From assembly GCA_934456365.1 (NCBI GenBank), contig CAKSHC010000009.1, positions 1-64,000 of the forward strand: a DNA stretch of 64,000 nucleotides. Direction: 5' to 3'. The DNA is from an uncultured Eubacteriales bacterium. Lineage in GTDB: Bacteria > Bacillota > Clostridia > Oscillospirales > UMGS1783. Shown here piece after piece: positions 55,305-63,496 of this stretch; position 1 is the first letter of the stretch, and each line of letters opens with the position of its first letter. Made by a program: the position numbers and the translations under genes. The notes beneath the pieces are model-generated. The model saw nothing but the letters and a program-made list of their open reading frames with translations. It ran no database searches and was not told where the DNA came from.

Positions 55305-56357
55305 ATGAGAAACGTGTTGGTTTTATTCGGGGGCGTTTCCCCCGAGCACGAGGTGTCGCTTCGGTCGGCGGCCTCGGTGCTTTCCCAGATCGACCGGACC
55401 CGCAACGCGGTGACGACTGTGGGGATCACCAAGGACGGTCGGTGGCTATACACCGCGGCCGACTGCGCGGCGATCGAAGACGGAAGCTGGGAGAAGCAGC
55501 CCGGCCTTCCGGCCATGCTTTCCTGCGACCGCAGCGATCGGGGGCTTTATCTTTTTGAAAACGGCAGGACGCGCCGGGTGCCGGTGGATGTGGTTTTGCC
55601 GATGCTGCACGGAGAAAACGGCGAAGACGGGCGGTTGCAGGGGCTCTTTGAGCTAGCCGGGCTGCCCTTTGTGGGGCCGGGGATGCGGGCGAGCGTGTGC
55701 GCGATGGATAAGGCGCTGACCAAGGTGGTTCTGGCGGCGGCGGGGATCCGGCAGGCGGATTATCTGGTGATGCGCCGCACGATGGACCGGGAACGGATCG
55801 TGGCGCAGGTGGAGAGCCGGTTTTGCTATCCCGTGTTTGTCAAGCCCTGCGGGACGGGGTCTTCGTGCGGGGTATCGAAGGCGAAAAACCGCAGTGAGCT
55901 CTTAAACGCGCTTCAGCTGGCCTTTCAATACGACGAAAAGCTTTTGGTGGAGGAATTCATCGAGGGGCGGGAGATCGAGGTGGCCGTTTTGGGAGACCGG
56001 GACGGGGTTTACGCCTCCTGCCCGGGCGAGATCTGCTCGGGGGTGGAATTCTACGACTACGAGGCAAAATACCTGACCAACACCTCGACCTGCCACATTC
56101 CGGCCGAGCTGCCGGCCGAGGTGGCGCAGGACATTCGGGAAACGGCCTGCCGGGTGTTTGAAGCGCTGGAATGCAAGGGACATTCGCGGGTGGACTTTTT
56201 CGTGCTGCCCGACGGCTCCTTTTTGCTCAACGAGGTCAACACCCTGCCGGGCTTTACGAGCATCAGCATGTATCCCAAGCTGATGATGTATGCGCAGAAT
56301 CTGACCTATCCCGAGCTGATCGAAAAGCTGCTCGAGAGCGCGGAGGAAACGAAATGA
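55305..56357 (+). CDS. ddl: D-alanine--D-alanine ligase
   Basis: 350 residues. NVLVLFGGVSPEHEVSLRSA, LPMLHGENGEDGRLQGLFEL, VGPGMRASVCAMDKALTK, YPVFVKPCGTGSSCGVSKAK, VEFYDYEAKYLTNTSTCHIP (omega loop with Tyr, as in D-Ala-D-Ala rather than D-Lac ligases) and LLNEVNTLPGFT are all present. It makes the peptidoglycan precursor dipeptide in the cytoplasm. ATG 55305 has GGAGGG 6-7 bp ahead. It overlaps murI by four bases. Confidence 0.97.
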   Translation: MRNVLVLFGGVSPEHEVSLRSAASVLSQIDRTRNAVTTVGITKDGRWLYTAADCAAIEDGSWEKQPGLPAMLSCDRSDRGLYLFENGRTRRVPVDVVLPMLHGENGEDGRLQGLFELAGLPFVGPGMRASVCAMDKALTKVVLAAAGIRQADYLVMRRTMDRERIVAQVESRFCYPVFVKPCGTGSSCGVSKAKNRSELLNALQLAFQYDEKLLVEEFIEGREIEVAVLGDRDGVYASCPGEICSGVEFYDYEAKYLTNTSTCHIPAELPAEVAQDIRETACRVFEALECKGHSRVDFFVLPDGSFLLNEVNTLPGFTSISMYPKLMMYAQNLTYPELIEKLLESAEETK

Positions 56358-57148
56358 CAAAGCAGCGCAAGCGGCCGATCGGGGTGTTTGATTCCGGCCT
56401 GGGCGGACTGACGGCAGTGCGGGCGCTGCGGGAGGTTTTGCCGCGGGAGGATCTCGTGTATCTCGGCGACACGGGGCGGGTGCCCTACGGCACGCGCAGC
56501 GAATCGACCATCCGGCAATACGCTGCCGAGGATCTGGCTTTTTTGGATCGCTTTGAGGTGAAGGCCGTTTTGGTGGCCTGCGGGACGGTTTCCTCGGTGG
56601 CTTTGGACGCGATGGAAAAGCGGCCCGGCTGCCCGGTTTACGGGGTGGTGGATCCGGCGGTGCAGGCCGCTTTGGCAGCCACGAAAAGCGGGCGGATCGG
56701 GGTGCTGGGCACGCCGGCTTCGATCCGGGCGGGCGCTTACGAGCGCAAGCTGCGCGCCGGCGGGGCGGAGGTTTTTCCGATGGCCTGCACTCTTTTTGTG
56801 CCGTTGGTGGAGGCCGGGCACATTGGGCGGCAGGACCCGATCCTAAAGCTGGCGGCCGAGGAATATCTGGAGCCCCTGCGCCGGGCGCGGGTGGACACCC
56901 TGATCCTGGGCTGCACTCACTATCCCCTGATCGCCGAAACGATCGCCGATCTTTGCCCGGGCGTTTGTCTGATCGATTCGGGCCGGGAGGCGGCGCGGGC
57001 GCTGGCGGCGACTCTTCCCGAGCGGGAAGAGCAGGGCGAGGGCGCATGCCGGTTTTATGTGACCGACACGGTGGAGAATTTTTCGAGGATCGGCTCGATG
57101 TTTTTGCAGAGCCCTATTGGAGATCGGGTGGAAAGGGTGGTTTTATGA
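56354..57148 (+). CDS. murI: Glutamate racemase
   Basis: 264 residues. IGVFDSGLGGLTAVRAL (Asp, Ser), YLGDTGRVPYGTRS, VLVACGTVSSVAL with the first catalytic Cys, GVVDPAVQAA, and LILGCTHYPLI with the second Cys and His. It supplies D-glutamate for the cell wall. The usual ACNT is ACGT here: Asn is replaced by Gly next to the catalytic Cys, seen in some Clostridia as I recall. ATG 56354 overlaps the ddl stop and its own stop overlaps the next gene (ATGA at both ends). Confidence 0.95.
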   Translation: MTKQRKRPIGVFDSGLGGLTAVRALREVLPREDLVYLGDTGRVPYGTRSESTIRQYAAEDLAFLDRFEVKAVLVACGTVSSVALDAMEKRPGCPVYGVVDPAVQAALAATKSGRIGVLGTPASIRAGAYERKLRAGGAEVFPMACTLFVPLVEAGHIGRQDPILKLAAEEYLEPLRRARVDTLILGCTHYPLIAETIADLCPGVCLIDSGREAARALAATLPEREEQGEGACRFYVTDTVENFSRIGSMFLQSPIGDRVERVVL

Positions 57149-57591
57149 GCGGACGAAAGGTAATCCTTTCTCTGACCGGGACCCAATCGAGCGGGCCGGA
57201 GCAGGAACGGATCGAGGTTTTATGCGAGGCGGATATGCGCCAGGACGGTTCGGTGACCGAGCTGGTCTACGACGAGCCGGATGAAACGGGGCTGGAAGAA
57301 ACGGTGACGACCATCCGAGCCGAGGGCGACAAGACTGTGAGCATCACCCGCACGGGCAAGCACTCCTCCCAGCTTTTTCTGGAGAAGGGGAAGCGGCACC
57401 TCAATCATTACGAAACGGGATACGGGCCGATCGTGATGGGGATCCACACCTCCTCCATCCGCAACACCCTTTCCCCGCTCGGCGGAATTTTGCAGGCGGA
57501 ATATACACTGGAAATGAATCATTCGCTTGTCAGCAACAATCGGTTCGTTTTGAAAATAGTGGAGGTTAAACATGCAGACCATCAATCCTAA
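57145..57591 (+). CDS. DUF1934 (YwiB-like) beta-barrel protein
   Basis: 148 residues. KVILSLTGTQSSGPEQERIE, LVYDEPDETGLEETVTTI, TRTGKHSSQLFLEKGKRHLN, HYETGYGPIVMGIHTSSIRN, LEMNHSLVSNNRFVLKI match YwiB/DUF1934, a lipocalin-like barrel usually next to argS in Firmicutes. Function unknown. Start ATG 57145 overlaps murI by four bases. It overlaps argS by 20 bp, and the argS ribosome site GGAGG lies in its last codons. Confidence 0.93.
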   Translation: MSGRKVILSLTGTQSSGPEQERIEVLCEADMRQDGSVTELVYDEPDETGLEETVTTIRAEGDKTVSITRTGKHSSQLFLEKGKRHLNHYETGYGPIVMGIHTSSIRNTLSPLGGILQAEYTLEMNHSLVSNNRFVLKIVEVKHADHQS

Positions 57592-59269
57592 GCAGAAAAT
57601 CGTTTCTTCGCTGCGCTCGATTCTGGAAGACGCGGCGCGCCGGGCCATGGCGGACGGCACTCTGCCGCAGGCCGAGCTGCCGGCCTATTCGATCGAAACT
57701 CCGAAGGACCCGAACCACGGCGATCTTTCGGCCAATCTGGCCATGGTGGGGGCGCGCGCTTTCCGCTGCGCGCCGCGGGCGGTGGCCGAGGCGCTTACGG
57801 CGCATATCGACCTCAAGGATTCGTTTTTCACCCGCTGCGAGATTGCCGGGCCGGGCTTTCTGAATTTCTTCCTTTCCGATGAGGAGATCGCTCCCCTGAC
57901 CATCCAATCGATTTTGGCGGCGGGCAAGGACTACGGGCGCACGCAGGTGGAAAATCCGCAGAAAATCATGGTGGAATTCGTCAGCGCCAACCCGACCGGG
58001 CCGATGCACATCGGCAACGCGCGCGGCGGGGTGATCGGCGACTGTCTGGCGGCCTGTCTGGACGCCTGCGGCGAGCAGGTGACGCGGGAATTCTATATCA
58101 ACGACGCCGGAAACCAGGTGGAGCGCTTTGCGCTTTCTCTTCTGGCGCGCTACCGCGAGGTGTGCGGCGACGAGACGGCGCAGGTGCCGGAGGACGGGTA
58201 TCACGGAGAGGACGTTCTGATTCTGGCGCGCGCCTTCCATGACGAGCACTTCGCGCAGTACGGCAGCGAGGTGACGCCCGAGCTGAAGGAGGCGCTGACG
58301 GCCTTCGGGCTGGCGCGCAACATTGCCGCCATGCAGAAGCACCTGGGGCGCTTTGGCGTGGAATACGACGTTTGGTTCAAAGAGAGCAGCCTGCATGCGG
58401 GGGTGGAGCTTTCCGAAACGATGGATCTGCTCAAGGCCTCGGGCCACACCTACGAGAGCGAGGGGGCTCTTTGGCTCCGGACGACCGATTTCGGCTGCGA
58501 GAAGGACGATGTGCTGATTCGTTCGAACGGGTTTTACACCTATTTTGCGGTGGACATTGCTTATCACCGCAACAAGTTTCTGGTGCGCGGGTTTGACCGG
58601 GTCATCAACGTGTGGGGGGCGGATCACCACGGGCATGTGGCGCGGCTTAAGGCGGCGCTTTCCTCGCTGGGGATTGATCCCGAGCGGCTGCATGTGGTGC
58701 TGATGCAGATGGTGCGGCTGATGCGCGACGGGGAGCAGGTGAAGGTTTCCAAGCGTTCGGGCAAGTCGATCACCCTGATCGATCTTTTGGACGAGATGCC
58801 TTTGGATTCGGCGCGGTTTTTCTTCAATCTGCGCTCGCCGGACAGCCATTTTGATGTGGATCTGGATCTGGCGGTTTCCAACACCTCGCAGAACCCGGTT
58901 TACTATGTGCAGTACGCGCACGCGCGCATTTGCAGTGTGCTTTCTCTGATGCAGAGCGAGGGGATCGACAGTTCTCCCGAAGGAGCGGACGCGGCTCTTC
59001 TGAAAACGCCTGCCGAGCATGCGCTGATCCTGCTTTTGGCCGATCTGCCCGAGGTGATCCGGGAGGCGGCGGCGACCTACGATCCTTCCCAGCTGACCCG
59101 CTATTCCATCGCGCTGGCCACGGCCTTCCACAAGTTCTACACCGAATGCCGGGTGCGCGACGCCGAGCCGGAGCTGCGCCGGGCGCGGATCGCGCTTTTA
59201 CATGCAACAAGGCAGACGCTGGCCAACACCTGCGCACTGCTTGGGATTTCGGCTCCCGAAAAGATGTGA
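57572..59269 (+). CDS. argS: Arginyl-tRNA synthetase
   Basis: 565 residues. N-terminal tRNA D-loop domain, then VEFVSANPTGPMHIGNARGG (HIGH as HIGN), FYINDAGNQVERFALSL, VINVWGADHHGHVARL and the KMSKS-like VKVSKRSGKSITL, and the C-terminal anticodon domain ending LLHATRQTLANTCALLGI. It charges tRNA-Arg. ATG 57572 has GGAGG 6-8 bp ahead. It closes the ddl-murI-DUF1934 operon at a shared terminator. Confidence 0.98.
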   Translation: MQTINPKQKIVSSLRSILEDAARRAMADGTLPQAELPAYSIETPKDPNHGDLSANLAMVGARAFRCAPRAVAEALTAHIDLKDSFFTRCEIAGPGFLNFFLSDEEIAPLTIQSILAAGKDYGRTQVENPQKIMVEFVSANPTGPMHIGNARGGVIGDCLAACLDACGEQVTREFYINDAGNQVERFALSLLARYREVCGDETAQVPEDGYHGEDVLILARAFHDEHFAQYGSEVTPELKEALTAFGLARNIAAMQKHLGRFGVEYDVWFKESSLHAGVELSETMDLLKASGHTYESEGALWLRTTDFGCEKDDVLIRSNGFYTYFAVDIAYHRNKFLVRGFDRVINVWGADHHGHVARLKAALSSLGIDPERLHVVLMQMVRLMRDGEQVKVSKRSGKSITLIDLLDEMPLDSARFFFNLRSPDSHFDVDLDLAVSNTSQNPVYYVQYAHARICSVLSLMQSEGIDSSPEGADAALLKTPAEHALILLLADLPEVIREAAATYDPSQLTRYSIALATAFHKFYTECRVRDAEPELRRARIALLHATRQTLANTCALLGISAPEKM

Positions 59270-59270
59270 G

Positions 59271-59312
59271 AAAAAACCGGCAAGGCCTCAGGCCTTGCCG
59301 GTTTCTTTTTCT
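59271..59312. terminator. Bidirectional terminator argS / LacI regulator
   Basis: AAACCGGCAAGGCCT-c-AGGCCTTGCCGGTTT, a perfect stem with T-tract on both strands. It overlaps the last codons of the leftward LacI gene. Confidence 0.92.
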
Positions 59313-60337
59313 TCTTTGGTTTCATATCGATCGCAATCGGATGAAAAGACGAGGGAGGGGGTGAGCCGGCAGCTGCGGGTTTCACCGCCCTCGGCGAGCC
59401 GGTCATAAAGGCGCTTGACAACCGTTTTCCCTTGCCAGAAGGGATCCTGAAAAATGACGGCGCTGATCTCTTCCCGGCGCAGAAGGGCGCGGTTGGCGGC
59501 TGTGAGGTCGGTGGCGACGATCAGCGCGCCCATTTGGCGGATGCGCTCGGCTGCGGCGGCGGAGGGGAAGGTGACCGACGAGGTGACATAGACCCCGTCA
59601 TAGCTGCCGCGGGCGCAGATTTCCTCGAGGCAGGTTTGGAAGCGGGCCGGATCGTCCTCATGCTCATACACATCGAAATCCGTCAATCCGTGGGATTGGC
59701 CGAAGGCGGCAAAGCCGCGCAGGCAGGCGGCATGGATATCGGTTTGGCGGGAGCCGGTGATGACGGCAGTGCGTTTTTTCCTTTGGCACAGGCACAAAAG
59801 CTCGGCGGCCAGGCTGCCGGCGCATTCGCCGTCGGCGCTGACCGAGAAAAGGCAGCCGGGGCCGGGGTCGTTGCCGACCGAGGCGAGAGGCATTTGGCGG
59901 CTCAGGGCCTCCAGGCTTTTTTGGAAAACGCGGCAGTCGCCCGAGAGGAAGACGATGGCTCCTGCGGCTTTTTTTTCGGAAAATTCCTGCAAAATCCGCT
60001 CGACCTCTTCCCTTTTGGCTTCGGCGTTGGCGCCGCGGATGACGCGGAGGTCGGGGTGGACATGCATGGGGGCCAGGGCTTCAAAGCCGGCGAGGACGCC
60101 GCGCATGATTTCATCGAGGTATTCGTCGGCCGGGCAGCACAGGAGCACTCCCACGGTAAGCGGATTGCGGCGCAGGGCCTGGGCGGCGCGGTTGGGGCTA
60201 TAGCCCATTTCGGAGGCGGTGCGGCAGACCAGCTCTTTGGTGGCCGGGCTGATGCGCCCGGTGCCGCGCAGGGCTCTGTTGACCGTGGCGACCGAAACAT
60301 GCAGGCGCTCGGCGACGTCATAAATTGTGACAGCCAT
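59288..60337 (-). CDS. LacI family transcriptional regulator
   Basis: 349 residues. MAVTIYDVAERLHVSVATVN, RALRGTGRISPATKELVCRT and YSPNRAAQALRR form the LacI helix-turn-helix and hinge; the rest is a periplasmic-binding-protein-like effector domain (LLCCPADEYLDEIMRGVLAG, IVFLSGDCRVFQK). It should bind the perfect dyad at 60440-60457 and repress the rightward sugar-acid genes, relieved by a pathway sugar or sugar acid. ATG 60337 has AAAGGAGG 8 bp ahead. Confidence 0.95.
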   Translation of the reverse strand: MAVTIYDVAERLHVSVATVNRALRGTGRISPATKELVCRTASEMGYSPNRAAQALRRNPLTVGVLLCCPADEYLDEIMRGVLAGFEALAPMHVHPDLRVIRGANAEAKREEVERILQEFSEKKAAGAIVFLSGDCRVFQKSLEALSRQMPLASVGNDPGPGCLFSVSADGECAGSLAAELLCLCQRKKRTAVITGSRQTDIHAACLRGFAAFGQSHGLTDFDVYEHEDDPARFQTCLEEICARGSYDGVYVTSSVTFPSAAAAERIRQMGALIVATDLTAANRALLRREEISAVIFQDPFWQGKTVVKRLYDRLAEGGETRSCRLTPSLVFSSDCDRYETKEEKETGKA

Positions 60338-60361
60338 GGAAAGCCTCCTTTCGTTTTTTCC

Positions 60362-60391
60362 ACTATACCCTATGGCGCGCCCTTTTGTCAA
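60362..60391 (-). promoter_or_regulatory. Promoter of the lacI gene
   Basis: Minus strand TTGACA (60386-60391), 18-bp spacer, TATAGT (60362-60367), back-to-back with the rightward promoter. Confidence 0.82.
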
Positions 60392-60409
60392 GCAAATTTC
60401 CGGGGCCTC

Positions 60410-60438
60410 TTGACAAGCGGGCGATTTTTTGATACGAT
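60410..60438 (+). promoter_or_regulatory. Promoter of the sugar-acid operon
   Basis: TTGACA 60410-60415, 17-bp spacer, TACGAT 60433-60438; the operator starts two bases later. Confidence 0.85.
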
Positions 60439-60439
60439 A

Positions 60440-60457
60440 TGCGTAACCGATTACGCA
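60440..60457. promoter_or_regulatory. LacI-family operator TGCGTAAccgaTTACGCA
   Basis: Perfect 7-bp arms with a central CG (TAACCGATTA core), the classic LacI-family layout, sitting on the transcription start of the rightward operon. Confidence 0.85.
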
Positions 60458-60477
60458 ATGAAGAAAGAAGGCAGAAC

Positions 60478-61290
60478 ATGGCACAGCTGATTACGCTGGA
60501 GGACATCCGGGGCTTTGCGCCGGGGGCGAAGCTGAGGGTTGCGAAGGGCACGCTTTTCACGCCTTCGGCGACCGATTATGCCCACGAAAAGAGGCTGGTG
60601 ATCGAATATGAGGCAGCGGAGCCTTCGACCGGCTGCCCGGAGGACTCGCCGGAGCTGCGGCGGGAGGTGATTGAGAGCTGCCGGTGGCTTCTGGAGAAGA
60701 ATCTGACGATCGGCACCTGGGGCAACATCAGTGTGCGCCTGAATGATGGGAACATTCTGATCACGCCCTCGAAGGTGGGGTATGATGTGATGCGGCCGGA
60801 GGATCTGGTGGTGCTGGCGCCGGACGGGCGGATCGTGGACGGATTCCGGCTGCCGACGAGCGAGCGCGAGCTGCACCGGGGGATTCTCAACCGCCGGAAG
60901 GATGTGAACGCGATCGTGCATTCCCACTCCCCTTACGCGATGGCCTGCTGCTGCATCGAAGGCGGGATTCCGCCGCTGACCGAGGAGATGGCGCAGCTTC
61001 TGGGGGGAGGGGTGCCGCTTTCCGATCCCTTTGTGCCGTCCGAGAAGCATGTGGAGCTGGGGCGGGTAGTGACCGAAAGCCTGGGCGACGCGGGAGCTGT
61101 GCTGATCCGCAACCACGGGCCGGTGGCCTGCGGCAGCTCGCTGAGCGAGGCGAAGGTAGCGGCGCAGTGCGTGGAGAAGGCGGCCAAGATGTATCTGCAT
61201 TTGGTAGGGCCGCGGCCGATCATTCCCATTGAGGATCGTTGGGTGAAGGCGGGGCGGATCTATTTCAAGGAAGGCTATGGAAAAACCTGA
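60478..61290 (+). CDS. Class II aldolase/adducin-family protein with N-terminal extension
   Basis: 270 residues. Residues 65-260 are the class II aldolase fold: NLTIGTWGNISVRL, TPSKVGYDVMRPED, TSERELHRGIL with the catalytic Glu, IVHSHSPYAMACC (zinc His pair) and IRNHGPVACG (third His). It probably cleaves or forms a phosphorylated sugar or sugar acid. The first 60 residues are extra: LEDIRGFAPGAKLRVAKGTL and FTPSATDYAHEKRLVIEYE recall the TPxAxDY motif near EutT-type proteins. ATG 60478 has GAAGG 6-8 bp ahead; a longer frame would start inside the operator. First gene of the LacI-controlled operon. Confidence 0.9.
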   Translation: MAQLITLEDIRGFAPGAKLRVAKGTLFTPSATDYAHEKRLVIEYEAAEPSTGCPEDSPELRREVIESCRWLLEKNLTIGTWGNISVRLNDGNILITPSKVGYDVMRPEDLVVLAPDGRIVDGFRLPTSERELHRGILNRRKDVNAIVHSHSPYAMACCCIEGGIPPLTEEMAQLLGGGVPLSDPFVPSEKHVELGRVVTESLGDAGAVLIRNHGPVACGSSLSEAKVAAQCVEKAAKMYLHLVGPRPIIPIEDRWVKAGRIYFKEGYGKT

Positions 61291-61306
61291 TCGGGAGGGA
61301 TTTTAG

Positions 61307-62326
61307 ATGAAGGTTGTGACATTAGGAGAGATGATGATCCGCTTCATGCCGGCGGGCAACCGGCGGTTTGAGCAGGCGGAGAGCTTTGAGGCCTACTATG
61401 GCGGGGACGAATGCATTGTGGCCTGTTCGCTGGCGCGCTTCGGGGCGCACAGCGTGTACCTGACCAAGCTGCCGCGCAACCCGCTGGGCGATATTTGCCT
61501 GCAGAAGCTGCGGGCGCAGGGGGTGGACACCTCGCAGATCGTGCGGGGCGGCGAGCGGCTCGGGCTGAATTTTTACGAAAACGGCGCGGCGGTGCGGCCC
61601 TCTTCGGTGCTTTACGATCGCAGCCACTCGGCGATTTCCGAGGCGCTGCCTTCGGAATTTGACCTCGACGCGGCGATGGAGGGGGCGGACTGGTTCCACT
61701 TTGCCGGCATCACCCCGGCCATCAGCGATCAAGCGGCCGAGCTGACCCGGGCGGCGGCGCAGTGTGCACGCCGGCACGGGGTGACGGTGAGCTGCGATCT
61801 GAACTACCGTTCCAAGCTCTGGAGCGTGGAGAAGGCAAAGGAAGTGATGGCGGGGATTCTGCCGTATGTGGATGTTTGCATCGGAGGCTTGGAGGACGCC
61901 GACCGCATGATCGGGCTGGAGAGCCTGAAGGTGCAGCAAGGGAGCTTCAACCATTCCCGCGCGGAATACGAAGCGGCTTTTCGCGAGCTGACCGAGCGGT
62001 TTGGCTTCCGGATGATGCTTTCCACGTTGCGCGAGGGGGCCAACTCCTCGGAAAACACCTGGGCGGCGCTTTTATACGACGGGCACGACTTCTACGAAAC
62101 GACCCGCTACACCATTCATCTGGTGGATCGCGGCGGCGGAGGGGCGAGCTGCTCGGCGGCCTTTATTTACGGGGTGCTTTCGGGGTTTGACCTGGCCAAG
62201 ACGGGCGAATTTGCCGTGGCGGCCTCGGCGCTCAAGCAGACGATCACGGGCGACTTGAATTTGGTAAACCTGGACGAGGTTTATTCCCTGATGGAGGGAA
62301 AAGGCAGCGGACGGGTTTCGCGATAA
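61307..62326 (+). CDS. PfkB-family sugar kinase homologue lacking the catalytic Asp
   Basis: 339 residues, similar to 2-keto-3-deoxygluconate kinases: MKVVTLGEMMIRFMPAGNRR, LTKLPRNPLGDICLQKL, VSCDLNYRSKLW. In the ATP/catalytic loop, canonical VDRVGGGDSF is HLVDRGGGGASCSAAFIYG: the base Asp is Ala280. In the sugar-binding GGAEANVA segment, Asn is Ile37 (GGDECIVACSLARFG). Both changes are unambiguous in the DNA. It is therefore either inactive as a kinase or uses another residue. It starts 16 bp after the aldolase gene with GGGAGGG ahead. A regulatory or scaffold role cannot be excluded. Confidence 0.88.
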   Translation: MKVVTLGEMMIRFMPAGNRRFEQAESFEAYYGGDECIVACSLARFGAHSVYLTKLPRNPLGDICLQKLRAQGVDTSQIVRGGERLGLNFYENGAAVRPSSVLYDRSHSAISEALPSEFDLDAAMEGADWFHFAGITPAISDQAAELTRAAAQCARRHGVTVSCDLNYRSKLWSVEKAKEVMAGILPYVDVCIGGLEDADRMIGLESLKVQQGSFNHSRAEYEAAFRELTERFGFRMMLSTLREGANSSENTWAALLYDGHDFYETTRYTIHLVDRGGGGASCSAAFIYGVLSGFDLAKTGEFAVAASALKQTITGDLNLVNLDEVYSLMEGKGSGRVSR

Positions 62327-62337
62327 GGAGAAAACCA

Positions 62338-62784
62338 ATGATTTTGGACTCGATTGAAAACCGGGCGACCTACTACGGGCTGGGGGAAGACATCCGCCGC
62401 GCGCTGGACTGGCTGGCGGCCTATGAAAACCGCGCGCCGAAAAAGGAGGATCTTCTCATTCCGGGGACGGACATTTTAGTGCGCATCCGCCCCTGCGACA
62501 CGAAGCCGCGGGAGCTCTGCCCTTTTGAGGCGCATCGGGATTATCTGGACATTCACTATGTGGCCGAGGGGCTGGAGGCGATCGGCGTTCAGGCCTTTGA
62601 CCGGCTCAAACAGGAGAGCTACGACGAATCGGCAGACGCCTACGCGCTTTCGGGCGAGGGGGATCTTGTGACCCTGCCGAAGGGAAGCTTTCTCATCACC
62701 TATCCGCAGGACGCGCATCAGCCCTGTGTTGCGGTAGGAAAGCCGGCTTTTCTGCATAAATTGATCGTGAAAATTCGCGTTTGA
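62338..62784 (+). CDS. YhcH/YjgK/YiaL (DUF386) family protein
   Basis: 148 residues. MILDSIENRATYYGLGEDIR, FEAHRDYLDIHYVAEG, and FLITYPQDAHQPCVAVGKP carry the conserved Glu/His metal ligands of this cupin-fold family, known in sialic-acid and pentose-acid operons and as the beta subunit of EbgC. It may act as anomerase or sugar-acid-processing accessory. AAGGAG 6 bp ahead of ATG. Lies 11 bp after the PfkB gene. Confidence 0.92.
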   Translation: MILDSIENRATYYGLGEDIRRALDWLAAYENRAPKKEDLLIPGTDILVRIRPCDTKPRELCPFEAHRDYLDIHYVAEGLEAIGVQAFDRLKQESYDESADAYALSGEGDLVTLPKGSFLITYPQDAHQPCVAVGKPAFLHKLIVKIRV

Positions 62785-62798
62785 GGAGGAGAACGAGC

Positions 62799-63482
62799 AT
62801 GTTGGATCTGGGAAATGAAAGCTTAAAGGAATATGCGGTGCGGCGCACCAAGGAAGCGGGGGTTTTGCCCTGCATCAAGCTGCACGAAAAGGCCGACTGG
62901 ATCGCCTATGCGCAGGCCATGGTAGACGGCGGGGCGAAGGCGGTTGAGGTGACGATGACGACGCCGGGAGCCTTGGAGGCGATCGAGGCGATCTCCTCTC
63001 ACTTCGACAAGGAGCTTCTCGTGGCGGCCGGAACGGTTTTGGACGCGGCGACGGCGCGCGAGGTGATCCTGCACGGGGGGAGCATTCTGGTGAATCCCTG
63101 TGTGGTGGAGGATGTTCTGGATGTGGCCAACCGCTATCAGGTTCCCATTTACAGCGGAGCCTTCACGGCCACGGAGGTTTTTCAGGCTATGCGCGCGGGG
63201 GCTTCGATGGTGAAGATTTTCCCGGGCGGTTTGGGCGGCGCGAAATACATGACCAATCTGAAGATGGTTTTCCCGCAGGTGAATCTGATTCCCTCGGGCG
63301 GGATCAATCTGGACAACTGCGCCGATTTCATTCGCTGCGGAGCCTGCGCCGTAAGCGGAGCGCGCACCTTCATGAATTTCGACTGCATTGAAAAGGAAGG
63401 GCTTGGCTGGATCACCCGGCAGGTGGCAAAATTTATTGAGGTTGTGGGCGAAGCGAAGAAAAATCTGCCCATCATTCCTTAA
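62799..63482 (+). CDS. eda: KDPG/KHG aldolase family protein
   Basis: 227 residues. VEVTMTTPGALEAI with catalytic Glu50, LVAAGTVLDAATA, ILVNPCVVEDVLDVANRY, PIYSGAFTATEVFQAMRAGA, MVKIFPGGLGGAKY with Schiff-base Lys139, and VNLIPSGGINLDN. It should split 2-keto-3-deoxy-6-phosphogluconate or a related acid into pyruvate and an aldehyde. In E. coli Eda a phosphate/carboxylate Arg follows in VTLRT; here Thr replaces it, so substrate may differ. GAGGAGGAG is 5-8 bp ahead of ATG 62799. Ends 14 bp before the dehydrogenase. Confidence 0.93.
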   Translation: MLDLGNESLKEYAVRRTKEAGVLPCIKLHEKADWIAYAQAMVDGGAKAVEVTMTTPGALEAIEAISSHFDKELLVAAGTVLDAATAREVILHGGSILVNPCVVEDVLDVANRYQVPIYSGAFTATEVFQAMRAGASMVKIFPGGLGGAKYMTNLKMVFPQVNLIPSGGINLDNCADFIRCGACAVSGARTFMNFDCIEKEGLGWITRQVAKFIEVVGEAKKNLPIIP

Positions 63483-63496
63483 AGGGGGTGCTTTCT

